A model generated the notes under the pieces. That model did no database searches, was not told the origin of the DNA, and saw only the letters and a list, made by a program, of their open reading frames with translations. The position numbers and the translations under genes were made by a program. A DNA stretch of 64,000 nucleotides from Pseudomonas veronii (GTDB taxonomy: Bacteria; Pseudomonadota; Gammaproteobacteria; Pseudomonadales; Pseudomonadaceae). This document shows positions 7,220-15,990 of this stretch, piece by piece (within the stretch, counting starts at the first letter, position 1; each line of letters opens with the position of its first letter). The DNA is taken from NCBI RefSeq assembly GCF_001439695.1, contig NZ_JYLL01000030.1:1-64000 (forward strand), written 5' to 3'.

Positions 7220-9141
7220 TACTCCGAATCTGGGCGACCACGCCGGGAAACCGCTTGCGCGAGGAACTCAGCGAACTGGGCGACGGGCATCGAGCCCAGG
7301 TCAGCACCTTCACGAGTACGCACAGCGACAGTCTGCATCTCGACTTCCCGATCTCCGATAACCAAAAGATAGGGAACCTTGAGCAAAGTATGCTCGCGGA
7401 TTTTAAAGCCGATCTTTTCATTTCTCAAGTCGGACTTGGCACGAAATCCGCTTTCGTTGAGAGTTTTTTCAACTTCAGCAGCAAAATCGGCCTGTTTATC
7501 AGTGATATTCATGATCACTGCCTGGGTCGGAGCCAACCACGCGGGGAATGCGCCCTCGTAGTGCTCGATCAGGATACCGACGAACCGTTCGAACGAGCCG
7601 AGGATCGCCCGGTGCAGCATAACCGGGTGTTTACGGCTGTTGTCTTCGGAGACGTATTCGGCTCCCAGACGGATCGGCAGGTTAAAATCGAGCTGCAAAG
7701 TACCACATTGCCAGACACGACCAAGACAATCTTTCAGCGAAAACTCGATTTTCGGACCGTAGAAGGCGCCCTCACCCGGCTGCAGATCATACGCAAGGCC
7801 CGCGCTGTCTAGCGCAGCCGCCAGTGCGGCTTCGGCGCGATCCCACAATTCATCGGAACCGACGCGTTTTTCCGGACGAGTGGACAGCTTCATTTCGACT
7901 TCGGTAAAGCCGAAATCGCGATAAACGTCCATGGTCAGCTTGATGAACGCAGCGGATTCGGCCTGCATCTGCTCTTCGGTGCAGAAGATGTGGGCGTCGT
8001 CCTGAGTGAAGCCGCGCACGCGCATGATGCCGTGCAGCGCACCCGACGGCTCGTTACGGTGGCAGGCACCGAACTCGGCCAGGCGCATCGGCAACTCGCG
8101 GTAGCTCTTCAGGCCTTGGTTGAACACCTGCACGTGGCAAGGGCAGTTCATCGGCTTGATGGCGTAGTCGCGGTTTTCCGACTGGGTAGTGAACATGTTG
8201 TCGGCGTAGTTGGCCCAGTGCCCGGATTTCTCCCACAGGCTGCGGTCAACAACCTGAGGAGTCTTGATCTCCAGGTAGCCGTTTTCGCGCTGAACCTTGC
8301 GCATGTACTGCTCGAGCACCTGATACAGGGTCCAGCCGTTCGGGTGCCAGAACACCATGCCCGGCGCTTCTTCCTGGAGGTGGAACAGGTTCAGGCGCTT
8401 GCCGATCTTGCGGTGGTCGCGCTTCTCGGCTTCTTCGATGCGCTGGACGTAGGCGGCCAGCTGCTTCTTGTCAGCCCAGGCCGTGCCGTAGATCCGCTGC
8501 AGTTGCTCGTTCTTCGCGTCGCCGCGCCAGTAGGCACCGGACAGTTTGGTCAACTTGAACGATTTGAGGAAACGCGTGTTCGGCACGTGCGGGCCACGGC
8601 ACATGTCGACGTATTCTTCGTGGTAGTACAGGCCCATGGCCTGCTCGTCCGGCATGTCTTCCACCAGACGCAGCTTGTAGTCTTCGCCACGGGCAGTGAA
8701 CACGTCGATCACTTCGGCGCGCGGCGTGACTTTCTTGATCACGTCGTAATCTTTTTCGATCAGCGCGTGCATGCGCTGTTCGATTGCGGCCAGATCGTCC
8801 GGAGTAAAAGGACGCTCGTAGGCGATGTCGTAATAGAAGCCATCGTCGATGACCGGGCCGATCACCATTTTCGCCGTCGGGTACAGCTGCTTGACCGCGT
8901 GGCCAATCAGGTGTGCGCAAGAGTGGCGAATGATCTCCAGCCCCTCTTGATCCTTGGGCGTGATGATTTGCAGGCTGGCATCGGCGGTGATCAGGTCGCT
9001 GGCGTCAACCAGCTTGCCGTCGACCTTGCCGGCCACGGTGGCCTTGGCCAAGCCAGCACCAATGGATGCGGCGACCTCGGCTACGGAAACCGAATGATCG
9101 AATGAACGTTGACTGCCATCGGGAAGAGTAATAGTTGGCAT
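7219..9141 (-). CDS. thrS: Threonine-tRNA ligase
   Basis: Class II threonyl-tRNA synthetase, 640 aa. The order is an N-terminal TGS domain (MPTITLPDGS), the SAD editing domain (SCAHLIGHAVKQLYP), the catalytic core with zinc-site sequences CPCHVQVF and the His-containing CHRNEPSGALHG, motif 3 around HRAILGSFERF, and a C-terminal anticodon-binding domain. Start ATG 9141 follows a strong AGGAGG; a longer frame to 9174 adds 11 unrelated residues. It is the first gene of the thrS-infC-rpmI-rplT-pheST-ihfA block. Confidence 0.98.
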   Translation of the reverse strand: MPTITLPDGSQRSFDHSVSVAEVAASIGAGLAKATVAGKVDGKLVDASDLITADASLQIITPKDQEGLEIIRHSCAHLIGHAVKQLYPTAKMVIGPVIDDGFYYDIAYERPFTPDDLAAIEQRMHALIEKDYDVIKKVTPRAEVIDVFTARGEDYKLRLVEDMPDEQAMGLYYHEEYVDMCRGPHVPNTRFLKSFKLTKLSGAYWRGDAKNEQLQRIYGTAWADKKQLAAYVQRIEEAEKRDHRKIGKRLNLFHLQEEAPGMVFWHPNGWTLYQVLEQYMRKVQRENGYLEIKTPQVVDRSLWEKSGHWANYADNMFTTQSENRDYAIKPMNCPCHVQVFNQGLKSYRELPMRLAEFGACHRNEPSGALHGIMRVRGFTQDDAHIFCTEEQMQAESAAFIKLTMDVYRDFGFTEVEMKLSTRPEKRVGSDELWDRAEAALAAALDSAGLAYDLQPGEGAFYGPKIEFSLKDCLGRVWQCGTLQLDFNLPIRLGAEYVSEDNSRKHPVMLHRAILGSFERFVGILIEHYEGAFPAWLAPTQAVIMNITDKQADFAAEVEKTLNESGFRAKSDLRNEKIGFKIREHTLLKVPYLLVIGDREVEMQTVAVRTREGADLGSMPVAQFAEFLAQAVSRRGRPDSE

Positions 9142-9509
9142 GGCGCCTCCTCTCCTAGTGGTGACCCCTACCAAAGGTCACGTGGGTTGGGATGAGCCAG
9201 TACAAGATCCAATACCAGGCCGTTCAGTGATGAACGCCTGCCTTACAGCGGCAGGAGCCTTTCGGCCAACCGGTGATCGAACCAGAGTGACTGGAGTGGA
9301 CGAAAAAGAAACATGGCAAGGCGGCATTTGGCGCGCCCGGAAATAGCCAAGCACACGATGCTAGCACAGATGAACGGTCATCGCGCCCACGGCGCCACAG
9401 CCAATAACAAATTCCCGCTTTTATAGCCGCAAAAGTGAACTTGAGCTGTACGTCCCCCGTCAAATCCGCCGAGAATCGCCATTCGTCCTCACGACTTTAG
9501 GAGCATTTA
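9142..9509. other. Intergenic region carrying the divergent thrS and 9510 gene promoters
   Basis: About 370 bases without a credible gene. Apart from the thrS ribosome site at 9145-9155 I see no strong hairpin or operator. The thrS promoter and the promoter of the plus-strand gene at 9510 must lie here, but no clear -35/-10 pair could be assigned. Confidence 0.4.
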
Positions 9510-9824
9510 ATGATGCGTTTTTCCTCGACCTTCGCGCTTGCAGCATCCCTTACCCTTCTCTCCCTCGGCGCACAGGCCGCCGCCCCTTCGAACTGGCCTG
9601 CGGGCGCCAGGGACGCATTCGTCAAAGACTGCAGCTCAGCCGCCAGCCAGAACGTGGACATCAAAACCGCCAAAGATCACTGCGAATGCGGCGCCGACAA
9701 GATCAATGCTGAATTGAGCACCGCGGAAATCAAGGAACTCATGACCAACCAGAACGCGAGCCAGGCGCTTAAAAACAAAGCAGTCTCGGCTATTTCGTCC
9801 TGCAAAGTCGTGAAGAAAAAGTAA
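9510..9824 (+). CDS. Small exported protein of unknown function
   Basis: A 104-aa protein with a clear Sec signal peptide (MMRFSSTFALAASLTLLSLGAQA, cleavage predicted after AQA-A). The mature part is about 80 residues and largely helical, with four Cys (DCSS, CECG, SSCK), which suggests two disulfides in the periplasm. A ribosome-site-like TTTAGGAG precedes the start. I do not recognise a named family. It is a single gene followed by an inverted repeat at 9935. Confidence 0.8.
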   Translation: MMRFSSTFALAASLTLLSLGAQAAAPSNWPAGARDAFVKDCSSAASQNVDIKTAKDHCECGADKINAELSTAEIKELMTNQNASQALKNKAVSAISSCKVVKKK

Positions 9825-9934
9825 GAATCGCTGCAATTCGGATGGCAGTTTTTCGGTAAAAGCCCTCTTAAAACTGCCATTTCGCACAAAATACGCAGCT
9901 TTTACGGCTTTTTTTACCAGCTGATATTTCGTGC

Positions 9935-9959
9935 GAAAGCCCCGTAGATCGGGGCTTTC
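9935..9959 (+). terminator. Inverted repeat, probable terminator
   Basis: A perfect 9-bp stem GAAAGCCCC/GGGGCTTTC with a 7-base loop, 110 bases after the small exported protein gene. Its U tract is weak. Confidence 0.5.
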
Positions 9960-10113
9960 AGCCAACCGAAGGACTAAACCCGGGGCTATTGATTAGCAAA
10001 CAGTGCCTTGGGGGGGCTCCCAAGCCGAACATTTCGACTATGATAGCCCTGTGTGCCCAGTTGGCCTGAGCAGCACAGCACTACTGAAAATATATGTTTC
10101 TTGGAGATACACC

Positions 10114-10326
10114 ATGTCTAATCGCCAAACCGGCACCGTTAAATGGTTCAACGATGAAAAAGGCTTCGGCTTCATCACTCCTCAAGGTGGCGGTGACGAC
10201 CTGTTCGTACACTTCAAAGCTATCGAAAGCGACGGTTTCAAAAGCCTGAAAGAAGGCCAAACCGTTTCCTTCGTGGCTGAGAAAGGCCAAAAGGGTATGC
10301 AAGCTGCACAGGTTCGCGGCGAGTAA
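10114..10326 (+). CDS. Cold-shock domain protein (CspA/CapB family)
   Basis: A 70-aa single cold-shock domain. It has RNP1 (KGFGFITP) and RNP2 (DLFVHFKAI), the two nucleic-acid-binding motifs, in a complete five-strand OB fold. Family members bind single-stranded RNA/DNA and act as RNA chaperones. The start ATG follows TTGGAGAT. The frame extends upstream to 10003 but that part is not cold-shock sequence. The 5' leader of unknown length may carry thermoregulation, as in other csp genes. A strong terminator follows 14 bases after the stop. Pseudomonas carries several paralogues, so I do not assign a letter. Confidence 0.96.
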   Translation: MSNRQTGTVKWFNDEKGFGFITPQGGGDDLFVHFKAIESDGFKSLKEGQTVSFVAEKGQKGMQAAQVRGE

Positions 10327-10340
10327 TTCTCCGCTGAGCT

Positions 10341-10372
10341 AAAAAAACCCCGTCCATGTGACGGGGTTTTTT
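10341..10372 (+). terminator. Rho-independent terminator of the cold-shock gene
   Basis: A stem ACCCCGTC/GACGGGGT with a short ATGT loop is flanked by A7 and T6 tracts. It can work in both directions and would also serve the convergent I78 lipoprotein gene. Confidence 0.9.
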
Positions 10373-10398
10373 ATGGGCGCTGCAAAAGCCTGTGGCTA

Positions 10399-10719
10399 TC
10401 AGCCGCAATTGACCCGGGTGATCACCAGGTTGTCGTCGGTGTTGAGGTTAAGGCGGTCGGAGCGGTATTCCAGGGTGATCATATCGTTAGGCTTGAGAAT
10501 TCGGGCGTTCTGCGCACCGGCACGGGTACGCGCTTGCTCCAGCAACTGGGGCGAGGCTTTCTGGCCGATCGTGAACTCGGCGGCCTTCGCCTCACAGCGG
10601 CTATGACCGGCATCGGTCACGGCGGCATCTTTGGCTGGCTCAGAGGTACCCGGGGTGCTGCAACCCGCCAACGCGAGTGCCGCCAACAAAGTACCGAATG
10701 ATGCGAGCTTCCAAGGCAT
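10399..10719 (-). CDS. I78-family peptidase inhibitor-like lipoprotein
   Basis: A 106-aa lipoprotein with lipobox LALAGC (Cys at about residue 20) after a short signal peptide. The mature domain contains CEAKAAEFTIGQ and ends NTDDNLVITRVNCG, matching the potato-inhibitor-like I78 family (known from family knowledge). Two Cys, one near the domain start and one at the end, could form the family disulfide. The product is probably anchored in the outer or inner membrane facing the periplasm, where it would inhibit a serine protease. The target is unknown. It is convergent with the cold-shock gene. Confidence 0.85.
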   Translation of the reverse strand: MPWKLASFGTLLAALALAGCSTPGTSEPAKDAAVTDAGHSRCEAKAAEFTIGQKASPQLLEQARTRAGAQNARILKPNDMITLEYRSDRLNLNTDDNLVITRVNCG

Positions 10720-10863
10720 GAAGCCTCCTATGATAAAAAATGGACAGAGATCGTGCGACAGCGATCAGGCGGATTGGTTTCAAGACGTAAATCGCCTGCT
10801 GGCAAGTCTGCCTGACTCAGGGCAGGCATTCGCCCGATCAATCGTCACCAGATATGAACGAAT

Positions 10864-11190
10864 TCAGTAAATGTCGATGTAGTCAAACGGTGGCTTAGGC
10901 CAGTTCTGTTTCAAGGCATTGAAAATCTGTGTGACCCAGACCTCATCGCTGGCGGCCACGTTTCCGACGTAACCGGAGCCCTTGGCCCAGGTTTCCAGGC
11001 GAAACAGCAACCCATCGATATCGACGCCGCCGACGGCCTTGCCGGAGGAGATGTAGGCAATACCTGCCCTGGTGACTCGCAATTGAGTGTGTTCATCGTC
11101 ACTGGCACTGGCAAGCAGTTGGCGCACGGCGGCCAGTGTCAGGTTCTCGGGGTTGTTCAAGTCGATCTGCACGCGGTGTTCCCCGGTCAT
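10864..11190 (-). CDS. Conserved hypothetical protein
   Basis: A 108-aa soluble protein with no signal peptide or membrane segment. The sequence MTGEHRVQIDLNNPENLTLAAVRQLLASASDDEHTQLRV (described, not quoted in full) is well ordered and has the codon use of its neighbours, which supports a real gene. The frame extends to 11262, but the ATG at 11190 gives the natural N-terminus; the ribosome site is weak. I do not recognise the family. Confidence 0.7.
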   Translation of the reverse strand: MTGEHRVQIDLNNPENLTLAAVRQLLASASDDEHTQLRVTRAGIAYISSGKAVGGVDIDGLLFRLETWAKGSGYVGNVAASDEVWVTQIFNALKQNWPKPPFDYIDIY

Positions 11191-11343
11191 TAAAACAGGC
11201 TGACAGTGTCGCACACTGCTTGCCTCATTTCGAAATACCTCATGCGTAAGTAGCAGTGCCAAACGCCGTACAAAATGCTTAACTGCCGACGTAAGAACCG
11301 CGTTTCAGCGCATCACCCCGTACTTCCAGCTCGTGAGACACCC

Positions 11344-11556
11344 ATGACCACCGTAACGCTCCAAGCCGACATCAAAGCCAAGTGGCCCCAAGGGCAGAGT
11401 TCCTACAGCCCCGGAAGCCCGGAAGAATTGGCGATCATCGGTATCGACCTGCTGGTCAAGGAGTTGGGCACCCAGGCCGCGCAAGCGTTCATTGGCCAGG
11501 TTTTCGAGAAATACCCGGCCGATCACATGGGCGCACACAACCCCGGGCGCGATTAA
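11344..11556 (+). CDS. Small conserved hypothetical protein
   Basis: A 70-aa acidic, soluble protein starting MTTVTLQADIKAKW. It has no signal sequence and no recognised motif. Start ATG 11344 is preferred to the upstream in-frame position at 11275, which would add an implausible Arg-rich stretch. It is convergent with the nucleoside hydrolase gene, with a GC-rich imperfect hairpin at 11557-11582 between the two stops. Confidence 0.65.
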   Translation: MTTVTLQADIKAKWPQGQSSYSPGSPEELAIIGIDLLVKELGTQAAQAFIGQVFEKYPADHMGAHNPGRD

Positions 11557-11589
11557 GCACCGGCCGGCGAGCGCCGACCGGCAATCACC

Positions 11590-12618
11590 TTACTTCAGGC
11601 GCGCCAGGCGCTCGGTCAACAGATCGAAAAAGCCCTGGGCGTCGCCATTCTCAACCCAGAACACATTCTTTTCCTGCTTCAGGCCGTCATACCAATCGAC
11701 GATGGTCTGGCCAAAGGTCGGCCCTTCGCGGCTGTCCACCACCATATTGGCCTGACGCCCGCTGAACAACGAAGGCTTGAGCAGATACGCGATGACTGTG
11801 GCGTCATGCACCGGGCCGCCAGGAATGCCGTAGTGCTCCATATCGCCTTTGACGTATTCATTGAGAATATCGCCGACGACTTTGCTCGCGTTGTTGTTGA
11901 TGTCGGCGATCTTCTTCAGGCGCGCTTCACTGGTCAGCACCTTGTGGGTCACGTCCAACGGCAGATAGGTCAGCTTGACGCCACTCTTGAGCACAATCTC
12001 GGCCGCGACCGGGTCGGCGAACAGGTTGAACTCGGCCACCGGCGTGATATTGCCGCCGTTGAAGTGCGCGCCGCCCATCACCACCACTTCCTTGATGCCC
12101 TGGGTGATCTCTGGCGCCTGGGTCAGCGCCAACGCCAGGTTGGTCTGCGGGCCAAGCATGGCGATGGTGATGCTGTGCGGCTTGGCGGTGCTCAGGGTCT
12201 TGATCAGGTAATCAACGGCATTGCCTTCGGCCAGGGCCTTTTTCGGCTCATGTACGGCGACACCGGAGATGCCTTCCTTGCCATGGATATTTTCGGCGTA
12301 GATCGGCGTGCGCAGCAGCGGTTTCGGCGCGCCCGCGTACACCGGGATGTCCTCTCGCCCTGCCCACTCACGAGCCAGGCGCGCGTTACGCGAGGTCTTG
12401 TCCAGGCGCACATTGCCGGCGACGGTGGTCAGCGCCCGAATGTTCAACTCCTCCGGGGAGGCCATGGCAAACAGCAAGGCCACTACATCGTCGGCACCTG
12501 GGTCGGTGTCGATGATCAGGTCGATTTTTTCCGCCGCTTGGGCGCTCACTGCGGTGAGTACGGACAAAAGCAAAACACTCCGGAACAGATTTCTCAGGGT
12601 TGGAAGATTACGCGGCAT
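11590..12618 (-). CDS. Exported nucleoside hydrolase (inosine/uridine-preferring family)
   Basis: A calcium-dependent N-ribohydrolase family protein of 342 aa. An N-terminal signal peptide (to about residue 29, SAQA-A) is followed by the hallmark DTDPGADDVVALLFA calcium site, the conserved VVMGGAHFNGGN segment and the C-terminal D of VHDATVIAYLL. Start ATG 12618 follows AAGGAG; the longer frame to 12693 lacks a signal peptide at its start. It is the last gene of the ribose operon, 26 bases after rbsD. The inferred role is to split ribonucleosides in the periplasm so that RbsBAC can import the ribose. Most family members are cytoplasmic, so the export signal is notable. Confidence 0.92.
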   Translation of the reverse strand: MPRNLPTLRNLFRSVLLLSVLTAVSAQAAEKIDLIIDTDPGADDVVALLFAMASPEELNIRALTTVAGNVRLDKTSRNARLAREWAGREDIPVYAGAPKPLLRTPIYAENIHGKEGISGVAVHEPKKALAEGNAVDYLIKTLSTAKPHSITIAMLGPQTNLALALTQAPEITQGIKEVVVMGGAHFNGGNITPVAEFNLFADPVAAEIVLKSGVKLTYLPLDVTHKVLTSEARLKKIADINNNASKVVGDILNEYVKGDMEHYGIPGGPVHDATVIAYLLKPSLFSGRQANMVVDSREGPTFGQTIVDWYDGLKQEKNVFWVENGDAQGFFDLLTERLARLK

Positions 12619-12644
12619 GAAACACTCCTTGTCGTTGGGGAACT

Positions 12645-13049
12645 CTAGAACGTGACGCCGGACACCAGTGCGATATTGCAATAAGGCTGGCACTCGCCCG
12701 TGCGGACAATGGCACGCGCGCTGCGGCTCAGTTGCTTGAATGCGTCATGACTGAGCAGACGCCGCTCGCCGAGCGCCGCCTGGTCGGTCAGGGCATTGAG
12801 CGCGCTGAGCGCCGGCGGTTGCTTGAGCAGGATTTCTTCGGCCAGCACGTGGCTTTCCACCTGCATTTCGCTGAGCACAATGCGCAAGGTGCTGATGAAG
12901 TCGGGAATGCCCTGGGTCAGGGCCAAGTCGATCAACTCGACGCCCGGCGGCACGGGCAGGCCCGCATCACCGATAACCAGGATGTCGCTATGCCCGAGGG
13001 AGGCGATCAGGCGTGACAGGGCGATATTGAGCAGCGGTGTCTTTTTCAT
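12645..13049 (-). CDS. rbsD: D-ribose pyranase
   Basis: It interconverts the beta-pyranose and furanose forms of D-ribose before phosphorylation. The 134-aa product is standard length. It begins MKKTPLLNIALSRLIASLGH with the His near residue 20 typical of RbsD, and has DILVIGDAGLPVP. It overlaps the end of rbsK by 4 bases (ATGA), so the two are translationally coupled. In E. coli rbsD is the first gene of the operon; here it is near the end. Confidence 0.96.
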   Translation of the reverse strand: MKKTPLLNIALSRLIASLGHSDILVIGDAGLPVPPGVELIDLALTQGIPDFISTLRIVLSEMQVESHVLAEEILLKQPPALSALNALTDQAALGERRLLSHDAFKQLSRSARAIVRTGECQPYCNIALVSGVTF

Positions 13050-13963
13050 GAGGGCACAAAACCTTGAACGTCGTGCAGCGTAGGAATAGAGGGTTGCGCG
13101 CCGGCGCGGGTGACTGACAGCGCGGCCGCCACCTGACCAAAACGAATCGCCTCGGCTTCGCTTTTGCCATGGGCCAGCGCTGCGGCAAAACCGCCGACGA
13201 ACGTGTCGCCGGCAGCCGTGGTGTCCACCGCCTTGACGTTGGGCGCCGCCAGGTGCTCAACACGGTTGCCATCGCTGAACAGCGCGCCCTGAGCGCCGAG
13301 GGTGATGATCACTTTAGCGGCGCCGGCCTTGATCAACTGCGCCGCGGCGAGCTTGGCGCTGTCCAGGGAGTCCACCGTCACGCCGCTCAGGGCGGTGGCT
13401 TCGCTTTCGTTGGGGATCAGGTAATCGATCGAGGCATACCACTGCGCCGGCAAAGGACTGCTGGCCGGGGCCGGATTGAGGATCACCGTCTTGCCCAGTT
13501 CACGCCCGCGCTTGAGCGCATACCCGACGGTCTCCAGCGGCACTTCAAGCTGACAGACGATTACGTCGGCGGCCTGCAACACCGCATCAGCCGCCTGCAA
13601 CGAAGCGGGCGTCAGCTCACCGTTACTGCCGGCAACGATCACGATCGCGTTCTGGCTGCTGTCGTCCACCACAATCAACGCCACACCGCTGGAACCGTCG
13701 ACACGGCTCACAGCCTGGCAATCGATGCCTTCGACCAGCAACGCATCGCGCAATTGGACGCCGTAGGCGTCAGAGCCGACGCAGCCGATCATCGCCACCT
13801 CAGCCCCCAGCCGCGCCGATGCGACGGCCTGGTTCGCGCCCTTGCCACCGGGGACGGTGGAAAACGATTGGCCGATCAGGGTTTCACCGGCGCGCGGCAA
13901 CCGGCTGGCGCGGGTGACCAGGTCCATGTTCAAGCTGCCTACTACCACTACTTTTGCTGGCAT
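13046..13963 (-). CDS. rbsK: Ribokinase
   Basis: A PfkB-family kinase that converts D-ribose and ATP to ribose 5-phosphate. It has 305 aa. Visible motifs are GSLNMDLV near the N-terminus, GGKGANQAVASARLGA (sugar site), and the C-terminal anion hole and catalytic base DTTAAGDTFVGGFAAAL (Asp of AAGD). It lies between rbsR and rbsD, with a 23-base gap after rbsR. Confidence 0.97.
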   Translation of the reverse strand: MPAKVVVVGSLNMDLVTRASRLPRAGETLIGQSFSTVPGGKGANQAVASARLGAEVAMIGCVGSDAYGVQLRDALLVEGIDCQAVSRVDGSSGVALIVVDDSSQNAIVIVAGSNGELTPASLQAADAVLQAADVIVCQLEVPLETVGYALKRGRELGKTVILNPAPASSPLPAQWYASIDYLIPNESEATALSGVTVDSLDSAKLAAAQLIKAGAAKVIITLGAQGALFSDGNRVEHLAAPNVKAVDTTAAGDTFVGGFAAALAHGKSEAEAIRFGQVAAALSVTRAGAQPSIPTLHDVQGFVPS

Positions 13964-13986
13964 ACATCAGTACTCATCAATTCGGT

Positions 13987-15009
13987 TCAGCGGTATTGGG
14001 CGAACACACCGGCAAGTGGCGCCGTCGACTCACGCAAGACAATACTCGGCGTCACGATGCGTTGATCGATCGGCAGTTGGGGGGTCGCAATTCGTCGCAG
14101 TAACAACTCGGCCGCCGTCTCGCCCAATTGCACGATCGACTGCCCGACCGTGGTCAGCGCCGGGTACACGTAGCGGCTCATTTGGATGTCATCGAAGCCG
14201 ATCACCGACAATTCGCTCGGCACGCGGATGTTGCGCTCGGCTGCCGCACGCAACACGCCGAAACCGATCATGTCGTTACTGGCGAAAATCGCGCTCGGCG
14301 GGTTTTCCGACAGCAACTTCACTGCCGCGGCATAACCGCCGGTGCTGGTGAAGTCGCTTTCCAGGGTGCGATTGGCGGCAACGTCGATACCCGCCTCGCG
14401 CAAAGCGCGGTGATACCCCGCCAGACGCATTTGTGCCACACGGGTATGGCCAGGGCCGCCGATGCAGGCGATGTCCCGATGGCCCAGTTCAAGTAAATGC
14501 CGGGTCGCCAGGTAGGCGCCCTGCTCGTGATCTATACGCACCAGGTCGACATCAATACCGTCCAACGCCCGGTCGACAATCACCATGGGCGTGCGGACCG
14601 CGCTCAAGCCCGCGGCCAGGCCGCTGTCGTCGCCGCCCACCGAGGTCACGATCAAGCCATCGACGCGCTTCTCCAGCAACACTCGCAAATAGCTGCGTTG
14701 CTTTTCGGCGTTGTCGTCGGAGTTGCAGAGGATCACGCAATAGCCATTACGCTCGCAGTAATCCTCGATCCCCCGGGCCAGCTCGGCGAAATACGGGTTG
14801 AGGCTGTTGGGCACAAGCAGGCCGATGGTGGCGGTGGTCTTGGCCTTGAGCGAACGCGCCACGGCGCTGGGCACATAGTCCAGTTGCTTGATCGCCGCTT
14901 CCACCTTGAGGCGCACCGGCTCGCTGACCGGGCGCGTCTTGTTCACCACATGCGACACGGTGGTGTAGGAAATACCTGCAAGTGCTGCCACATCCTTAAT
15001 CGTCGCCAT
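13987..15009 (-). CDS. rbsR: Ribose operon repressor, LacI family
   Basis: A LacI/GalR regulator of 340 aa. The N-terminal helix-turn-helix reads ATIKDVAALAGISYTTVSHV, with hinge SAVARSLK around residue 55, then a periplasmic-binding-protein-like effector domain. By position it is RbsR and responds to ribose. Its likely operator is the perfect palindrome upstream of rbsB at 18682-18695. It is encoded inside the operon, 3 bases after rbsC, so it should be autoregulated. Confidence 0.93.
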   Translation of the reverse strand: MATIKDVAALAGISYTTVSHVVNKTRPVSEPVRLKVEAAIKQLDYVPSAVARSLKAKTTATIGLLVPNSLNPYFAELARGIEDYCERNGYCVILCNSDDNAEKQRSYLRVLLEKRVDGLIVTSVGGDDSGLAAGLSAVRTPMVIVDRALDGIDVDLVRIDHEQGAYLATRHLLELGHRDIACIGGPGHTRVAQMRLAGYHRALREAGIDVAANRTLESDFTSTGGYAAAVKLLSENPPSAIFASNDMIGFGVLRAAAERNIRVPSELSVIGFDDIQMSRYVYPALTTVGQSIVQLGETAAELLLRRIATPQLPIDQRIVTPSIVLRESTAPLAGVFAQYR

Positions 15010-15012
15010 GGT

Positions 15013-15990
15013 TCAGCCCCGCCGACTGGCGCGTTGACTGCGGTAGGTATCGAGGACCACGGCAATCACAATCACGGCCCCGGTGATGATGCGCTTGGTG
15101 GGTTCGGTGGCACCGATCTGCGCCAGGCCAGCCGCCAATACCGAAATAATCAACACACCGAAGAACGTACTGATCACCGAGCCGCGCCCGCCCATCAGGC
15201 TGGTGCCGCCGATCACCACGGCCGCGATCACTTGCAGTTCCAGGCCGGACCCGGCGTTCGGGTCCGCCGCCTCCAGGCGCGAGATCTGGAACAGCGCCGC
15301 AACACCCGCCAGCAGGCCCATCAGGCTGAACACCAGGATCTTGTAAGGTTTGGGATTGATCCCAGCCAGACGCACGGCTTCTTCATTGGTACCGATACCG
15401 ATCAAGTAACGGCCGAATACCGTGCGAGTCAACACCAGTTGGGCGACGACGATCACCAGCAAAGCGATGATGAACGAAGGCGAAATCCCGAAGGCGATCG
15501 GATTGGACAGCCAGGCAAAGGAGTCACCGATATAAGCCGTGCGCGAGCCGGTCATCTGGTACGCCACGCCGCGTGCCATTTCCAGTACGCCAAGGGACAC
15601 GATAAACGACGGAATCCGCCAGGCCACGGTGATCGAGCCGGTGATGGTGCCGGCCAGCGCGGCGCAGCCCATGCCGAGCACGGCGGCCGGCAACACGCTC
15701 CAACCCCAGCCGAGAATCGCCACGCTGACCGCCGACGCCGCCAGGGCCAGCACCGAGCCCACCGACAGGTCGATACCGCCGATGATCAGGATGAAGGTCA
15801 TGCCCACCGCCAGCACCATCAGGTCCGGGATCTGGTTGGCCAGGGTGCTGAAGGTGTCGTAGGACAAGAAGTGATCGCTGAGCACCGAAAACAGCGCAAT
15901 CATCGCCAGCAACGCACCCGCCAGCCCCAGGTAGGTGCCCAGGCCGTAAAAATTGCCGCCCGCTTTACCGGGGGAAGTTGTTGTTTTCAT
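15013..15990 (-). CDS. rbsC: Ribose ABC transporter permease
   Basis: The inner-membrane permease of the ribose importer, 325 aa, with about eight to ten hydrophobic segments. The BPD_transp_2 family signature is visible around GGIDLSVGSVLALAA and GGTSLMGGRGSV. It pairs with RbsA and receives ribose from RbsB. Its start overlaps the rbsA stop by 4 bases. Confidence 0.96.
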   Translation of the reverse strand: MKTTTSPGKAGGNFYGLGTYLGLAGALLAMIALFSVLSDHFLSYDTFSTLANQIPDLMVLAVGMTFILIIGGIDLSVGSVLALAASAVSVAILGWGWSVLPAAVLGMGCAALAGTITGSITVAWRIPSFIVSLGVLEMARGVAYQMTGSRTAYIGDSFAWLSNPIAFGISPSFIIALLVIVVAQLVLTRTVFGRYLIGIGTNEEAVRLAGINPKPYKILVFSLMGLLAGVAALFQISRLEAADPNAGSGLELQVIAAVVIGGTSLMGGRGSVISTFFGVLIISVLAAGLAQIGATEPTKRIITGAVIVIAVVLDTYRSQRASRRG

